A DNA stretch of 64,000 bases from Shinisaurus crocodilurus. Its lineage: Eukaryota > Chordata > Lepidosauria > Squamata > Shinisauridae. The stretch covers positions 682,001-746,000 of the forward strand of contig JAHFWL010000434.1 of assembly GCA_021292165.1 (NCBI GenBank), in the 5' to 3' direction. Shown one piece after another: positions 1 through 10,757 of this stretch; the stretch's first letter is position 1, and each line of letters opens with the position of its first letter. The position numbers and the translations under genes are program-made. Below the pieces are notes generated by a model. It was given only the letters and a program-made list of their open reading frames with translations. It was not told the DNA's origin and did no database searches.

Positions 1-98
1 TAGTGACTGGACCAAGGTCACCCAGTGAGCTTCATGGGACTTGAACCTGTGTCCCCCTGGTCCTAGTCGGACACTCTAACCACTACACCACCTCAGGA
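1..98 (-). mobile_element. tRNA-type SINE, partial, reverse orientation
   Basis: This is the 5' half of the SINE family seen at 20472 and 52100, in reverse. It shows the box-B-like segment (gaacctgtgtccccc) and the body segment that reads 'cactgggtgac' in the sense direction. The 3' part is cut by the window edge. Confidence 0.75.
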
Positions 99-111
99 AT
101 ACAGTTCCTGT

Positions 112-332
112 CAGGGGAGGCTGGTGGTGACTCCTGTGTCAGTGGGGCTCCTTATCCATCCCGGCTTTTATTCTGAGCTTTATAGGAGCTATCCACAGTG
201 CTGTACTCCACCACCACCCCAAAATAGATTCACCACCACGAAGCACCACGGATAGCTCCTATAAAGCTCAGAATAAAAGCTGCAATGGATAAGGAGCCCC
301 ACTGGCATAGGAGTCATCACCAGTCTCCCCTG
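112..332. mobile_element. hAT-type palindromic MITE (GGAGGCTGGTG family)
   Basis: Ends CAGGGGAGGCTGGTG and a matching CTCCCCTG enclose two inverted arms containing 'gagctttataggagctatcc'. The flanks repeat TTCCTGT(C) at 105-112 and 333-340, a 7-8 bp target duplication as expected for hAT transposons. There is no coding capacity. Confidence 0.8.
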
Positions 333-1184
333 TTCCTGTCAAGATTTAGCTTTTGCCCTGCGGAGATACAACAGTGCTTGAGATGGCACATCTCCTGAAC
401 GCATTTCAGAGGCTATGGAAAGTTCTCCTTGCGACCCCTCTGCCTTGGCAGACTGGGAATTGTGAGAGAAAACACGGGCCCCGGGGATCCTATCCCTGTG
501 GGAGAGCAGCCTCCTTCTCACAACTGGAGAGTTGTGCTGGAGAAGGGCAGCTTTCAGCTTCCCCCAAGAATGAGAAATCTTACCCTGAAAGCAGGAGATC
601 TGAATGAAAGAAGAGGCCGGCTTGGAAAGCTGTAACTATGTATCAGAAGAAACACACCTCTTAGCGTCGTCGTTTTTATGTATGATACTCCCCCTGTGAG
701 AAGGAGCTGTGTGTGGGAGAGATCTCCAAGCAAAGGCTAAGTGTGTGCGTGTGGGTGGGTGGAAGGGTGATTTTGCGGTACCCACATTGTGTTTGTGTAG
801 GCACGTACATTCCTCAGACAGACACCTTTTTTTCCCTTTTCTTTTTTTTACAAGAGCAAGGGTTGCGTGTCTCAGAAACTCTTGTGTTCCCTTCTCCTTC
901 CCACCCCCACCCCTCATGCGACAGAGACGTGGAGGCTTTTTTCTCAGGGCCAGTTCTGACGCAATGTTTTGGAGGAATATATTTTGAAAAACGTCATGGC
1001 AGAATGAAAAATCTACATAGGCTCGGCAGGAATAGAGGCTGCTCACTTCTCTTTCCTGCAAAGAATCTGTAGATTTTTCATTGTGGCATCAGAGTTTGCT
1101 ACTATTCCTCAGTACGTAATCACCCATGGGGAGGGGGGGATGTGATGTTGTAGTTTGCCTTTAACACTGATACCATAATCTTAA

Positions 1185-1226
1185 GTGTGTGTGTGTGTGT
1201 GTGTGAGTGTGACAGAGAGAGAGAGA
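1185..1226. repeat. (TG)n/(AG)n microsatellite
   Basis: A run of TG repeats passes into AG repeats directly before the MITE at 1235. Confidence 0.9.
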
Positions 1227-1234
1227 CTCTAGTG

Positions 1235-1369
1235 CAGCTTTCCCCAACCTAGTGCACTCCAGATGTTTATGACTGCAACTTCCAGGATTCCTGATTATTG
1301 GCCATGCTAGCTGGGGCTGATGGGAGTTGAAGTCCAAAGCATCTGGAAGGCATCAGCTTGGGGAAGCTG
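1235..1369. mobile_element. hAT-type palindromic MITE
   Basis: Inverted ends CAGCTTTCCCCAACC and GGGGAAGCTG flank arms with 'ccagatg' and 'catctgg'. The flanking 8-mers CTCTAGTG (1227-1234) and CTCTGGTG (1370-1377) match at seven of eight bases, a slightly decayed hAT target duplication. Confidence 0.8.
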
Positions 1370-1379
1370 CTCTGGTGGG

Positions 1380-1980
1380 TGTTACCAGGGATAAAGTGAT
1401 GGCATACATGTGTACGATCTTTTTGGGTCTTAATCTGTGACCATTTTTGAGATGAACATCAATAAAGCATCTCTTAAAAAGTATGCGGGGAAAGATCCTT
1501 TGCACCTGTTCCATGTACCTATCAAGATCCAAAGTTCAGAATTGTCGTGCCCGTCTGTCACCAATAGGTTTGTGTTATAATCCCCCAGATTTGGGTTGTT
1601 TATGTATTTTCTAGGGATATCAATTGATCAAAGAATGTTAGCTGGTTCATCCCTCTGCCTTTTAAATCATTAATCAATTCATGCATTGATTAGATTTCAT
1701 TAAATTTACATATTACTAAAACTTCAATATAGGTATCTCTTTTCAAGCTATCCAAAAGAGTGTAGAGAACTTGCCATTTTAATGTGCAACAGCTATCACT
1801 CTTGGCTAGAAGGGAAACTATCTTTAATATTGTCTTTTTCATTCCCTTTCATTCCTTTTTCATTACACCACCCCCAAAATAGCCTCCACAAAAAGAACTT
1901 GTGCACCTTTAATCAAATCCACTGATTAGCATTTCACCATACTGATTGAAATTGGACCCCACCAATTAATCAGTTGAAAC
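1380..1980. other. Repeat-poor AT-rich intergenic stretch
   Basis: I see no gene, SINE signature or inverted repeat here; all frames are short and broken. Confidence 0.5.
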
Positions 1981-1984
1981 TACT

Positions 1985-2200
1985 GTAGTACATTGGTTAG
2001 AGTGTTTGGATATTGGGCACAGAGAGCTGGGTTCAAATGCTTACTAAGGCATGAAGCTCACTGGGTGACCTTGGGTTTGTCACACACTCTCAGACCAGCA
2101 TACATCACAGGGTTGTTGTAGAAGCAAAATGGCATTACTCCCCGTGAATGCCACACTTGGAGGAAGAACAGGATATAAACGTGATGTTGATAGTAATAAA
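1985..2200 (+). mobile_element. tRNA-type SINE, diverged
   Basis: The order box A ('ggttagagtg'), box B ('gggttcaaatgc'), 'atgaagctcactgggtgac', and 'cacagggttgttgt' matches the family consensus at 4851 and 52096. The tail ends in a tract resembling 'ggatataaacgtgatg'. Confidence 0.75.
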
Positions 2201-2205
2201 CTGAA

Positions 2206-2310
2206 GCAGGCTTCTTGCCCTCCAGATGTTTTGGACTACAGATCCCATTATCCAATGCTGGCTGGGGCTCATGGGAGCTGTAGTCCAAACATCTGGAACA
2301 CATCAAGTTG
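2206..2310. mobile_element. MITE fragment of the 'ccagatgttttggacta' family
   Basis: Two inverted arms, 'ccagatgttttggactac' and its complement, flank 'gctggctggggc'. The terminal sequences are degenerate and no target duplication is clear. Confidence 0.6.
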
Positions 2311-2689
2311 TGGGGGGGGTGGATGAAAGCTTCCAGACCAAATATTTTCTTTTCACAGTATACTGTCTTCCTAGAACCAGGGTGACCTCCTTACAGCAAG
2401 GTTTACTCCTCAACATATACTTTTGTGGAAGAAAAAAAACCCTTCTTTCTTGGGTGGGTGGAATGAATATGCATGTCCATTATGTCTCTGTGTGTGTTTG
2501 TTGTGCAGTGCTGCAGGTGTATTGTAGACAGATGTTACTGTTGGGAGAAAGCACTCCAGAGAAAAGCTGTTATTAGCTCTACGGGTGGATTCACCTGGGA
2601 GAGACAGGGTGCCCATGACTTCCTTATAAATTGCTTGTCTTTAGGTAGGCCTGTCACACCGTAGTGCAGATTCCTTCTTCTTCTATGAA

Positions 2690-2912
2690 AATGCTTTCTT
2701 CTGAATCAGACCACTTGCCCATGTGGACCAGTGCTGTCTATTTTAACTGGCAGTGGCTAGTTTCTAGGTGGTTCTCACACCAGGATCTTTCTTAGCCCTG
2801 CTGCCCTTTTAGCAATAGATGTTGGGAACTGGACACAGGGTCTTTTACGTGCAAGGATCTTTTATGTGCAAAACCTGTGCTCTCTCCCACTTGAGCAATG
2901 GTCTCTTTCCCC
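2690..2912 (-). mobile_element. tRNA-Ala-type SINE, old copy
   Basis: In reverse it follows the family order seen at 41261: 'gaatcagaccacttgcccatgtgg', 'tggcagtggct', 'cttagccctgctg', and the tRNA head 'gtgctctctcccacttgagc'. It is strongly diverged. Confidence 0.6.
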
Positions 2913-3570
2913 TGCCTAGGGGCATTGAAATCACTCTCTGTTCAAGACAGAACTTCAGATCTATCAGTGACCCTACCCACCCCCCTTGCTCCCATTTCAG
3001 AGATACTTGATGATAAATTAGCATGTGCACATTGGTGCTTTTATTATTATTTTTTTGTCCTGTGTGGGTCTGAGCCCCAGATCTTTTCAGTAGTACCTAG
3101 CTAGCACCTCCCTTGTGGACCATTGGTCTGACATAGTAGAAGGCAGTATTCTACGTGCTTTTCATGTTCAACTCATGTGGCTATAGAGACAGACAAGCCC
3201 TTATCTTTCAAACTAGGTGTTCCTCTTTCCCTCCCCAATTCTGCAGTATGAGATTAAAAAATAAATAAATACTGGCCAGCCTTGCAGGGCTGTCACAAAT
3301 ATTACTGAGATAATTTATATGAAGTGCTTTGAGGTCTTAGGAAAAATAACATCATCATGAAGTCTTGCCTGCTTCTGCCCTTTGTGATCTTGTGCATCCA
3401 ATGGGAAAAGAGCTAAGAGAGACAGACTCATTTCAAGTAGACCATTGAAAGCAAATGGGTCTTTGTTATTATTGCTCTTATTTGTTAATAACAAATAATA
3501 ATTTGTTATTTTTAACTTTTACCCTCCCCATGTTATCCTCCTGGCAACATGTGAGGTAGGGTAGCCTTAA

Positions 3571-3702
3571 GGTGCAATCCTATGCATGTTTAGACAGAAA
3601 AAAGTCCTACAACTCCCAGCATTCCCCAGTCAGCACAGCTGGCTGGGGAATGCTGGGAGTTGTAGGACTTTTTTCTGTCTAAACATGTATAGGATTGTTC
3701 CC
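3571..3702. mobile_element. TTAA-flanked palindromic MITE
   Basis: A nearly perfect palindrome with arms beginning GGTGCAATCCTATGCATG and containing 'cctacaactcccagcatt' surrounds a short 'cagcacagctg' loop. TTAA borders both sides (3567-3570 and 3703-3706). TTAA duplications are typical of piggyBac and Kolobok transposons; which superfamily is not decided. Confidence 0.8.
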
Positions 3703-3859
3703 TTAAATACTTAAAGTGACTGACCTAAGAGACCACCCAAAAAGCAGAGGTAGCTGTGTTGGACAAAAGAAACATCCCAGAAGAAAATTCCAAAATCCAT
3801 ATCACCAAAATCACCATAGGCCAGCAAAGGTAACTGTGTAAGATAGTAAATGAAGCAAA

Positions 3860-3905
3860 AGGGGGTGGGGGTGGGGGTGGGGAGAGGAGACGGGGGGGGG
3901 GGGGA
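3860..3905. repeat. G-rich low-complexity run
   Basis: Repeated GGGGGTG blocks end in a run of G with one A interruption. Confidence 0.85.
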
Positions 3906-4530
3906 AGTAGCTGATATCCAAGCTGTGATTGGACATCTGCATTTGGTTACAGGCTTAAAATGGAAAGTGGGAAGAGGCTGCAGACACTCAAATTAGGCTC
4001 TGCCAGGTACTGAGATAGTTTCAGGTTGCACATGGGAGCCTCCTAAGGGCTGCTGGAAAGGAGAAACAAACTAACAGTGGTTGATTACCCCCATTTTTAA
4101 AAATATAAAATCCAGCTGTTACTCAAAAAAAGTCTCCACTCTCCATCCGTAGGTGAAACACACAGGTTCCTTGATAGGCAGAAAACAGACACAGAGAGAA
4201 ACAAGGAAATTTTGTTGTGAACAAAGCTGCAGATAATTTTAGATGGTGATTTAAGATCAGCCAGTGGCTTCATGGCTGAGTGAAGATTTGAACCCTGGTT
4301 TCCACCTTTCTAGTCTGACATTCTTAACCAGCCTTCCTCAAACTGGTGCCCTCGAGATGTGTGGGACTGCAACTCCCATCATTCCCAGCCAGCATGGGTT
4401 TGTTTCAGACACTTTTATTTGTATGGCCAAAGGCTTTGCTGGCTGGAAATGATGAGAGTTAGGCACATAGGAAGCTGCCTTATACTGAGTCAGACCGTTG
4501 GTCCATCTAGCCCAGTATTGTCAACATTGG

Positions 4531-5130
4531 CTGGGTTCAGACAACATGATAACCCACATTCAAGGGTTGAGTGTGGGTTGTCGATGAACTGTGGGTTGAC
4601 ACTGAAATGTGGGTTATCGTGTTGTCTGAGCCCAGCCGCGCTAACAAACCATGGTTTGTTAACCATGAATAACCCATGAAGAGAAGCCATGGTTTGTTGT
4701 TGGGTTGTGAATTGTGGGTTGTTTGTGACTAACTAACCATGGTTTGTTAGCGCGGCTGGGTTCAGACAGCATGATAACCCACAGTTCAATGGCCACCCAC
4801 AATTCAATGACAACCCACACTCAACCCATACTCAACCAGTGTGGGTTGAAAGCCAGTGTGTCATACCGCTGAGAGTGTTGGACTGGGACTCAGGAGATCC
4901 GGGTTCTAGTCCCCACTCAGCCATGAAGCTCACTGGGTGACTTTGGGCCAGTCACTGACTCTCAGCCTAACCTACCTCACAGGGTTGTTGTGAGGATAAA
5001 ATGGAGAGGAGGAGGAGGATTATGTAAGCTGCCTTGGGTTCCTTGAAGGAAAAAGGGCAGGGTATAAATATAATAAATAAATAAATAAATAAACCTTTTT
5101 CTGAACCCAGCCAGGGTTGTCTGAACCCAG
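4531..5130. mobile_element. Palindromic DNA element, CTGGGTTCAGACAACA ends
   Basis: The element starts CTGGGTTCAGACAACATGAT and ends GGTTGTCTGAACCCAG. Inside are repeated 'aacccacactcaaccc' blocks and 'aacaaaccatggtttgtta' palindromes. It is inserted in the SINE above and is itself interrupted by another SINE at 4851. Other family members are at 32375 and 61736. No unambiguous target duplication is visible. Confidence 0.7.
4851..5093 (+). mobile_element. tRNA-type SINE, full length
   Basis: It runs from 'agccagtgtg' through box B ('gggttctagtcccc'), the 'gaagctcactgggtgac' body and 'cagggttgttgtgagg', to an (AAAT)n tail at 5074-5093. Confidence 0.85.
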
Positions 5131-5327
5131 CTAGTGGAAGTTGCTCTCCAGGATTTCAGGTATGATTCCTTCCTAGCCCTATCTGGAGATGCTAGGGATC
5201 AGACCTGGGACTTTCTGTATACAAAGCCTGTGCGCTCTCACTGAGCTACAGCCATTGGCTGTGGATGATGGGAGTTGCAGTCCAACCCATCTAAAGGGCA
5301 TCAGGTTGAAGAAGGTTGCTCTTAAAC

Positions 5328-5920
5328 ACTCATCATCATCAGGCGATCACTCGTGACCGAGTAAGATTGTCTTCCGGGATAAAAGGAGGAAATTCTAAAG
5401 AAGATTGTGTAGACTCTAGCGATGGGTCCGTAAGTGACTGTGGAGGCCAATTCTAGATCCACACAGCTTCCCACAGTGAGGACACAGGTTACCAGATAGA
5501 AGATGGTCCTGTAAAGGATTCATTTGACGTGCTTTTCGCTTAGCACGTTTCTCCCTTTCACCTTGCACTCGGGCTTCTTCAAAGTCCATGGAACCTTTGT
5601 GAAAGGCCAACCTCCATTTAGATCGTTCATGGGCCAGAGCTTCCCAGTTTTCGATGTTTATATTGCATTTTTTTAGATTAGCCTTATGAACATCTTTAAA
5701 CCTCTTATATTGACCACCGATATTCCGCTTTCCATCCTTGAGTTGGGAGTAAAGTAACTGCTTTGGGAGACGGCAGTCAGGCATTCGAACAACATGACCG
5801 GTCCACTGAAGTTGGCGTTGAAGGATCATTTTTTCAATGCTAGTAGTCTTTGCTTCTTCCAGTACACTGACATTTGTTCGCCTATCTTCCCAAGTAATTT
5901 GCAGGATTTTCCGGAGGCAA
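5328..5920 (-). pseudogene. RTE-like LINE, 5'-truncated 3' end
   Basis: The minus strand encodes the C-terminal tail of a non-LTR retrotransposon reverse-transcriptase polyprotein (open from 5829 to 5416), including QLQWTGHVVRMPD, a basic KRAKRKARQ stretch, and a C2H2-like finger CPHCGKLC...HSHLRTH just before the stop. The sequence is almost the same as 20778-21407 but breaks off at about 5920, so this copy is 5'-truncated. The 3' end on the minus strand runs into short TGATGA repeats, as in RTE-clade elements. It cannot be functional because it lacks endonuclease and the polymerase core. Confidence 0.85.
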
Positions 5921-5939
5921 CCAGCATGCTGGATCTATA

Positions 5940-6448
5940 ACGAGTTTTGACTAATGTGCCATCAGTGAAAGGCTCTGGGATCCAACATGAACCTTTCCCT
6001 GAAGCTCCGTGCTTGGCACACAGTCAGTGCTTTCTAACAGACAGTAGCCAGCAGCAGAAGCACTATCCAATTCTATTTATGGAAGAAAATAAACCAATGA
6101 CATTTGGATCTCTCTGCTTGGATGAAGAAAAGGTGGTGGCGAGAGGCACGTTGCCCTAAGACCTCCTGACCATGTTCTTCATTTCCATCACTTTGTGCCA
6201 ACATCAAGGTCAGTTTCCTACCTCCGCCCCGCCAAAGGGCTGTGCCCCATTTCATTTCTCCTGGCAGATTTTCAGGGGAGTTGAATGTACAGGGTAATCC
6301 GAAGGTGGGATGAGTACTTTAAAGAAAGGGGGGGGGGAACCACTCAGAAAGCAGAAGTGCAGTGGCTGCTGCTTATTAAAAAAAATAAAAATAAATCCCC
6401 ACCATAAGGGCACACAGCAGAATTGGCACATTAAATACTTGAATGGTT
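5940..6448. other. Intergenic stretch without recognised feature
   Basis: No convincing gene or repeat is visible. A short A-rich run occurs near 6376. Confidence 0.4.
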
Positions 6449-6870
6449 TTATTTAACATTTTCTGCAGCAATATGGATATAACTTTCCTTGATGTACCCA
6501 TGTCCGGTGCAAGGTGAGATTAAAGGACCTAGTTTATTGTCTCCCTTCAATGGCGAAATTGACAAATCTCCTTGTTTCTCCGCAACTACTTTGCAGTAAG
6601 CGTACCTTACTGTTAATGATAGCAGCACATCTATCACTCTGATCCAGACATGCCTTTCATTGTAATAGCTGAAGTGATGGATGAACACCTTACAAATGGC
6701 TTCGGCATAACCATAAAAATGGACACATCTGACGTAATCTATCAGAAATAAAACTTCATCTCCTGGATTTATTTTTGGCCAGCCTGATTTTACAGCAACG
6801 CCTTGCCACCTCCACGACCATACTTGTTGCTTTTGAATCAAAGTTTGAAATGGCAGCAGGGGAAATTTAC
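6449..6870 (-). pseudogene. Unrecognised ORF of about 130 codons or more
   Basis: The minus strand is open for well over 130 codons to a stop at 6449-6451, with a composition that looks protein-like: QVWSWRWQGVAV, INPGDEVLF, CVHFYGYAEAICKVFIHH, HVWIRVIDVL. I do not recognise the family. The GDEVLF...VWIRV pattern is faintly like a BAH-type fold but this is weak. There is no ATG at the beginning; the frame can extend upstream to a CAG acceptor-like site near 6873. It may be an exon, a retro-copied gene fragment or part of a transposon protein. Confidence 0.35.
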
Positions 6871-6879
6871 CTGGGAAAA

Positions 6880-7545
6880 ATTCTACAGTTTCAGAATCTT
6901 GGCTATGGGGTTGTCTAAGAAATATGTGTCCACACTAAGGGGAGCAAATTGGATGGTGATCAGTGGTAGCCCAGGGGTAGACTTGAAAGGGTAGATGGGG
7001 GGCAGTAGCAGAGAGTAGGAGAGACAGAAAAATCTGGCCCATGGGGCACAATCTTTTGGGATGCTCTCCTTCACACACACCCCACCTCCTAACAAGTAGG
7101 AGCTGTGTGCGAGAGTGCAGCATTGCTAAGTAGCCAACTTTGTAACTGGCTCTTGTGCTGTTCTGTTTTGACAGTTACTTGATCTGTGGACATTAGAAGG
7201 TGAAACTTGCCTCAACATAGAGATAACATGGATCTCCGCAGATCAAGTATCTTTTAACGATACAGTGCGGATGCTGGATTAAAAGTTGGCAATCCTAGAG
7301 TGGCTCTTATGCAGCACATGGGCAATATCCAGTACTGCTGCTGTGCTTCCACTGATTCCATTGGACCTGCAGGATCCCCTGCTAGGGCAACAGGGAGTTA
7401 GCGCTGCCTAAAGCAACCCTAGAAATGAGCGGAAAGCCTGGTTTCTGGATCAGGACAACTCAGCAGAACTCCCTTCTGCAAGCTTTGCCCACCTGCCCCA
7501 TTCCAGAAATAAGCATTTCTGCTCATTGACACCTGTTTTCAGAAC
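6880..7545. other. Intergenic stretch without recognised feature
   Basis: Frames are short and I see no transposon termini or tRNA-like boxes. Confidence 0.4.
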
Positions 7546-7553
7546 CTCTAGCT

Positions 7554-7706
7554 CAGGGCTCTCCAACCTTAGGTCCCCAGATGTTGCTGGACTACAACTC
7601 CCAGAATCCCTTGCCATTAGCCATGCTGGCTGGGTATGCTGGGAGCTAGGGTATGCTGGGAGCTGTAGGCCAGCAACATCTGGGGGCCCAAGGTTGGAGA
7701 GCCCTG
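7554..7706. mobile_element. hAT-type palindromic MITE (CTCCAACCTTGGG family)
   Basis: Inverted ends CAGGGCTCTCCAACC and GGTTGGAGAGCCCTG enclose arms with 'ccagatgttgctggactac'. An internal 'gctgggtatgctgggagct' is partly duplicated. The flanking 8-mers no longer match. Confidence 0.75.
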
Positions 7707-8077
7707 CGTCTGTTCTTGTCAATGTGGCTTATGCAGGAGTGTGCACTGCCATGTTAATTAATACTGAGTGGTAGGGTGAAGTTTGGATTTTCCATCTCAG
7801 GATTTCCCTGTTTTTTCACTTGGCCCCATTTAAAGGGCTCTCTTAAGATCTATTTAGCTATCATTTATTGACGTTTTCTTAATTTGCGCATACCTACAGC
7901 TTGCCTCCTGCGCAGTATTTTCAAGGAGGAAAAAAACACAACTCTTAATTAATCATCAGAGCCTGGGAAATTACTAGAGTAGAACTAAACAAAGTTTATT
8001 TCCAATTTATTTATTGCATCGAGATCTGCAACGAAGATAGTGGAACATTAGAATTTTGTTCTGTTGTGAGCTTGGGG

Positions 8078-8190
8078 CAGGGCATGGTCTGAACGTATAT
8101 GATGCAGCAACCTTGATGAAGCTAAGTAGATTGGGGTCTGGTTTGTTCCTGGATGGGAGACTGCCTGAGGATGCTGTGCAGGCTGCAAGG
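8078..8190 (+). repeat. 5S rRNA-derived fragment (SINE head or pseudogene)
   Basis: The stretch 'gaagctaagtagattggggtct' (8119-8140) and 'ttcctggatgggagactgcctg' (8147-8168) follow the order of the eukaryotic 5S rRNA internal promoter and 3' half (AAGCTAAGCAGGGTC...TGGATGGGAGACCGCC). It is diverged, so a 5S-derived SINE or pseudogene is more likely than an active gene. Confidence 0.6.
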
Positions 8191-8697
8191 AGGGAAAACG
8201 GGCTACCCATGTAATAAAACAATTAATAATTTGTTTGATGAGCCAGATTCTTGTACATTGTTGTAGAGAGGTATAAAAGACTTCTCTCAGTACCTGTTGC
8301 ATCTGAGGTATGTTTCCTAATGAAGTGTTTTTTTCCTCTGAAAGAGGAAACTTTACATCCCATAAAGGGCTTGTTCTGTTGATCTAGCAGATTCTCTGCA
8401 TTTTTCTAATACATTAATAAGTTCCAGGAAGATCTCAAATACACCTCCTTCTCGCAGTTCTCAATTCTTGGAGAAGGTTTGATATTCCTCAACTGCCTTG
8501 ATCTCTGTGTAATCTGAGGGGTGAGAAGTTTCAGGGGTGCAGTGCCTGCCCTGGTGTTGCCCCTCTGGTCAGTCACTGAAGAATTACTGACATTCTGTAA
8601 TATTTGTGTTTATTAACAAATATATAGGTTGAGCATAGATGGAGGCTCACAGGCACAGCTTCACACTCCAACAAGCACGCCAAAGTCAGCTTCTCCC

Positions 8698-8895
8698 ACA
8701 TCAGGTCTTCTGGTGGCTCCAATGCCAGTGGGGTGGTGTATCCACTCCGGGCTCCAGCTGGAACTTTAAAGGAGCTATCCATGGTGCTGAATGTGCTGTG
8801 GGGTTGGGTTCAGAACCATGGACAGCTCCATCAAAGTTCAGACTAGAACCCAGAGTGGATACACCACCCCACTGACACTGAAGCCACCAGTACCC
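8698..8895. mobile_element. Old MITE of the GGAGGCTGGTG family
   Basis: Arms 'ggtggctccaatgccagtgg' and its complement near 8870-8890, with 'ggagctatccatggtgct' inside, resemble the element at 45242. The outermost ends are eroded. Confidence 0.65.
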
Positions 8896-9069
8896 AAGCT
8901 CAGGTCCGTGTATGCCCCTTTTTTCTGCAATTTCTGCAGACAGACTCCCCAGGTGGGAGGGGAGAGGGAAAGATCCCATTCTGATCTTTGCTGGCCATTG
9001 ATAAAGCCAGCCATTAAGAGCCAATAGTCTACTATTTAGTTCCCATGGCAACGTATCACCTCTAATTTC

Positions 9070-9765
9070 CAGGGATGGGGACTCGGACTCGAGGACTCGA
9101 CTCGTGAGTCGGACTGAGTCCCCCCTCTGACTCGAGTCGGACTCGAGTCCCAATATTTTTAATGGGACTCGAGACTCGACTCGGGACTCGAGACCAAGGA
9201 CTCGTCAACATCCCTGCTTGATGCCACCTGCAGGTGCAGTCTGGACCTAGTTGCAGTAACAATCCAAGTTTATTTTTTAAAATCATTTTCCTAATGCAAC
9301 CTTTCAGACATTTTGGGTTTGGCTGCCTCTGCCTGCCTGTTTGGGGTTCCCTGCCTCCTCTGCCTGCCTGGTCTCTTCTTAACCAGTTCCACAGTTTGAA
9401 TTGTCCAAGACAAAGGCCTCTGCCTGCCTGCTTTGAGGTTCCCTGCCTCCTCTGCCTCCCTGGTTATTTTGGGTTTGTCTGCCTGGTCTGTTCTTGCCAA
9501 AATCAGTGGCAGAGTTTTGAGATAAAAAGGCACACTTGTGCCTATAATTTATTTAAGCCACACATCTGAAGTAGCCTTATTTTGTTGGGAAACCCCCCCA
9601 CTGATTTTAATAGGGACTCGTGGAGTCAGCTTTGGGAGTGACTCGTGACTCGTGACTCGTGAGTCACCATTTTGGACCAAGGACTTGGACTCGGACTCGA
9701 GACTCGGGTCCAAAGACTCGTGACTCGACTCGTGACTCGAGACCAAGGACTCTTCAACATCCCTG
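9070..9765. mobile_element. Non-autonomous hAT transposon, 696 bp
   Basis: The ends CAGGGATG and CATCCCTG are flanked by a perfect 8-bp duplication CTAATTTC (9062-9069 and 9766-9773), diagnostic of the hAT superfamily. Both subterminal regions are packed with GACTCG/CGAGTC motifs in both orientations, probably transposase-binding repeats. The interior 9269-9600 matches the second copy at 47965-48300 but the transposase segment is absent, so this copy is an internal-deletion derivative. Confidence 0.92.
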
Positions 9766-9989
9766 CTAATTTCTCTAACAATAGAGACTTTTTTCTTTTT
9801 TTAGTTCCCCGCCTCCAGGGGCAGTGGGATTTTGGGATAAAAATCCCACTGCTTAAAGGGAGGGAGCTTAAACTATCCTCTCCTGAAGTCCCATGGTCCT
9901 GATCTAAATTTGGGCCATGTGTGACTGCAGGAGAGTAGAGAAAACAAGCTCCACTATCTGCGGTTAGGAGAACACTGAGTTTGGCTCTT

Positions 9990-10050
9990 AGAATCAAGAA
10001 CAATCGAATTGGAAGGGACCCCAGGAGGTAATTTTGTCCAACCCCAATCT
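9990..10050 (+). repeat. CR1/L2-type 3' end fragment
   Basis: 'attggaagggacccc...gtccaacccc' is the characteristic 3' sequence shared with the copies at 16975 and 44650. Confidence 0.55.
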
Positions 10051-10059
10051 CATAGCAAA

Positions 10060-10172
10060 AGCCTTCCCAAACTTGGTGCCTCCAGATGTGATGGACTACA
10101 ACCCTCTATCATCTGAGGATGATGGTGGTTGTAGTCAACACATCTGGAGAGCACCAGATTGGGGAAGGCTGC
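10060..10172. mobile_element. Palindromic hAT-like MITE
   Basis: Ends 'gccttcccaaacttggtgcc' and 'ccagattggggaaggc' with 'ccagatgtgatggactaca' arms form an inverted repeat. A target duplication is not clear. Confidence 0.6.
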
Positions 10173-10175
10173 CAT

Positions 10176-10350
10176 AACACCAGGAGGCTGCCTTATTCTG
10201 AGTCACATCATTGTTCCATTGAGCTCAGTATTGTTCACTTCAACTAGCAGAAGCTTTTCCCAGTGTCAGGCAGAGATCTTCCCCAGTTCTGCTACCTGTG
10301 GATTTTTTAGCTGGGGACACCAGGGGATGAATTCAGGATTGTGCCTGATT
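10176..10350 (-). mobile_element. tRNA-Ala-type SINE, partial
   Basis: 'aggaggctgccttattctgagt' and 'ccagtgtcaggcagagatctt' match the reverse complement of the family member at 41261, with a degraded tRNA head. Confidence 0.65.
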
Positions 10351-10375
10351 GTGGCTGAATGTATTTTTTAACCCA

Positions 10376-10757
10376 TGCAATAATAAATGTTCTCTGGGTG
10401 GATTACAAATAATTAAAAGAATAAAATACAATACAAATGGTTAAAAGAATATAATACAAAAATAGCAAATAGCACAGGATATATAAGAACAGCCATAAAA
10501 GCTAAAAGCCAGGTTTCTAAAATGCCTGGGAGAAAAGAAAGGTCTTCACCTGGTACTGGAAAGATAACAATTTAGGCACCTGGTGAACCTTTTTTTGGGA
10601 GGGCATTCAATAAGCAGGGTGCCACAACTGAGAAGGCCCTCTCTGTTTTAGCCACCTGCCTAACTTCCTTTAGTGGAGGCACCCAGAGGATGATGGCCTC
10701 CAAAAATAACCTCACAGTCCAAGCAGGTACATATGGGAAGAGACATTGCATTCTTTT
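10376..10757 (-). pseudogene. L2-like LINE 3' end
   Basis: On the minus strand the fragment reads into KTERAFSVVAPCLLNALP, the typical C-terminus of L2/CR1-group reverse transcriptases, followed by a non-coding tail ('ctctgggtggattacaa' in the + sense). It lies directly downstream of another copy in the same orientation. Confidence 0.75.

Larger units (their letters stand above)
4465..5258 (-). mobile_element. tRNA-Ala-type SINE split by a nested insertion
   Basis: The two ends of one reverse-oriented SINE lie at 4465-4530 ('gaagctgccttatactgagt') and 5131-5258 (tRNA head with 'gcgctctcactgagctaca'). About 600 bp of other repeats (4531-5130) sit between them, so the SINE is the older host. 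Confidence 0.75.

Noticed and set aside
339..1072. Several overlapping open frames of 60-141 codons on both strands
   Set aside because: They have low-complexity or pyrimidine-tract composition and no recognisable motifs; both strands are open, as expected by chance.
3571..3702. CRISPR-like repeats or a terminator hairpin
   Set aside because: The palindromes are dispersed eukaryotic MITEs, not regularly spaced direct repeats, and the genome is vertebrate-like.
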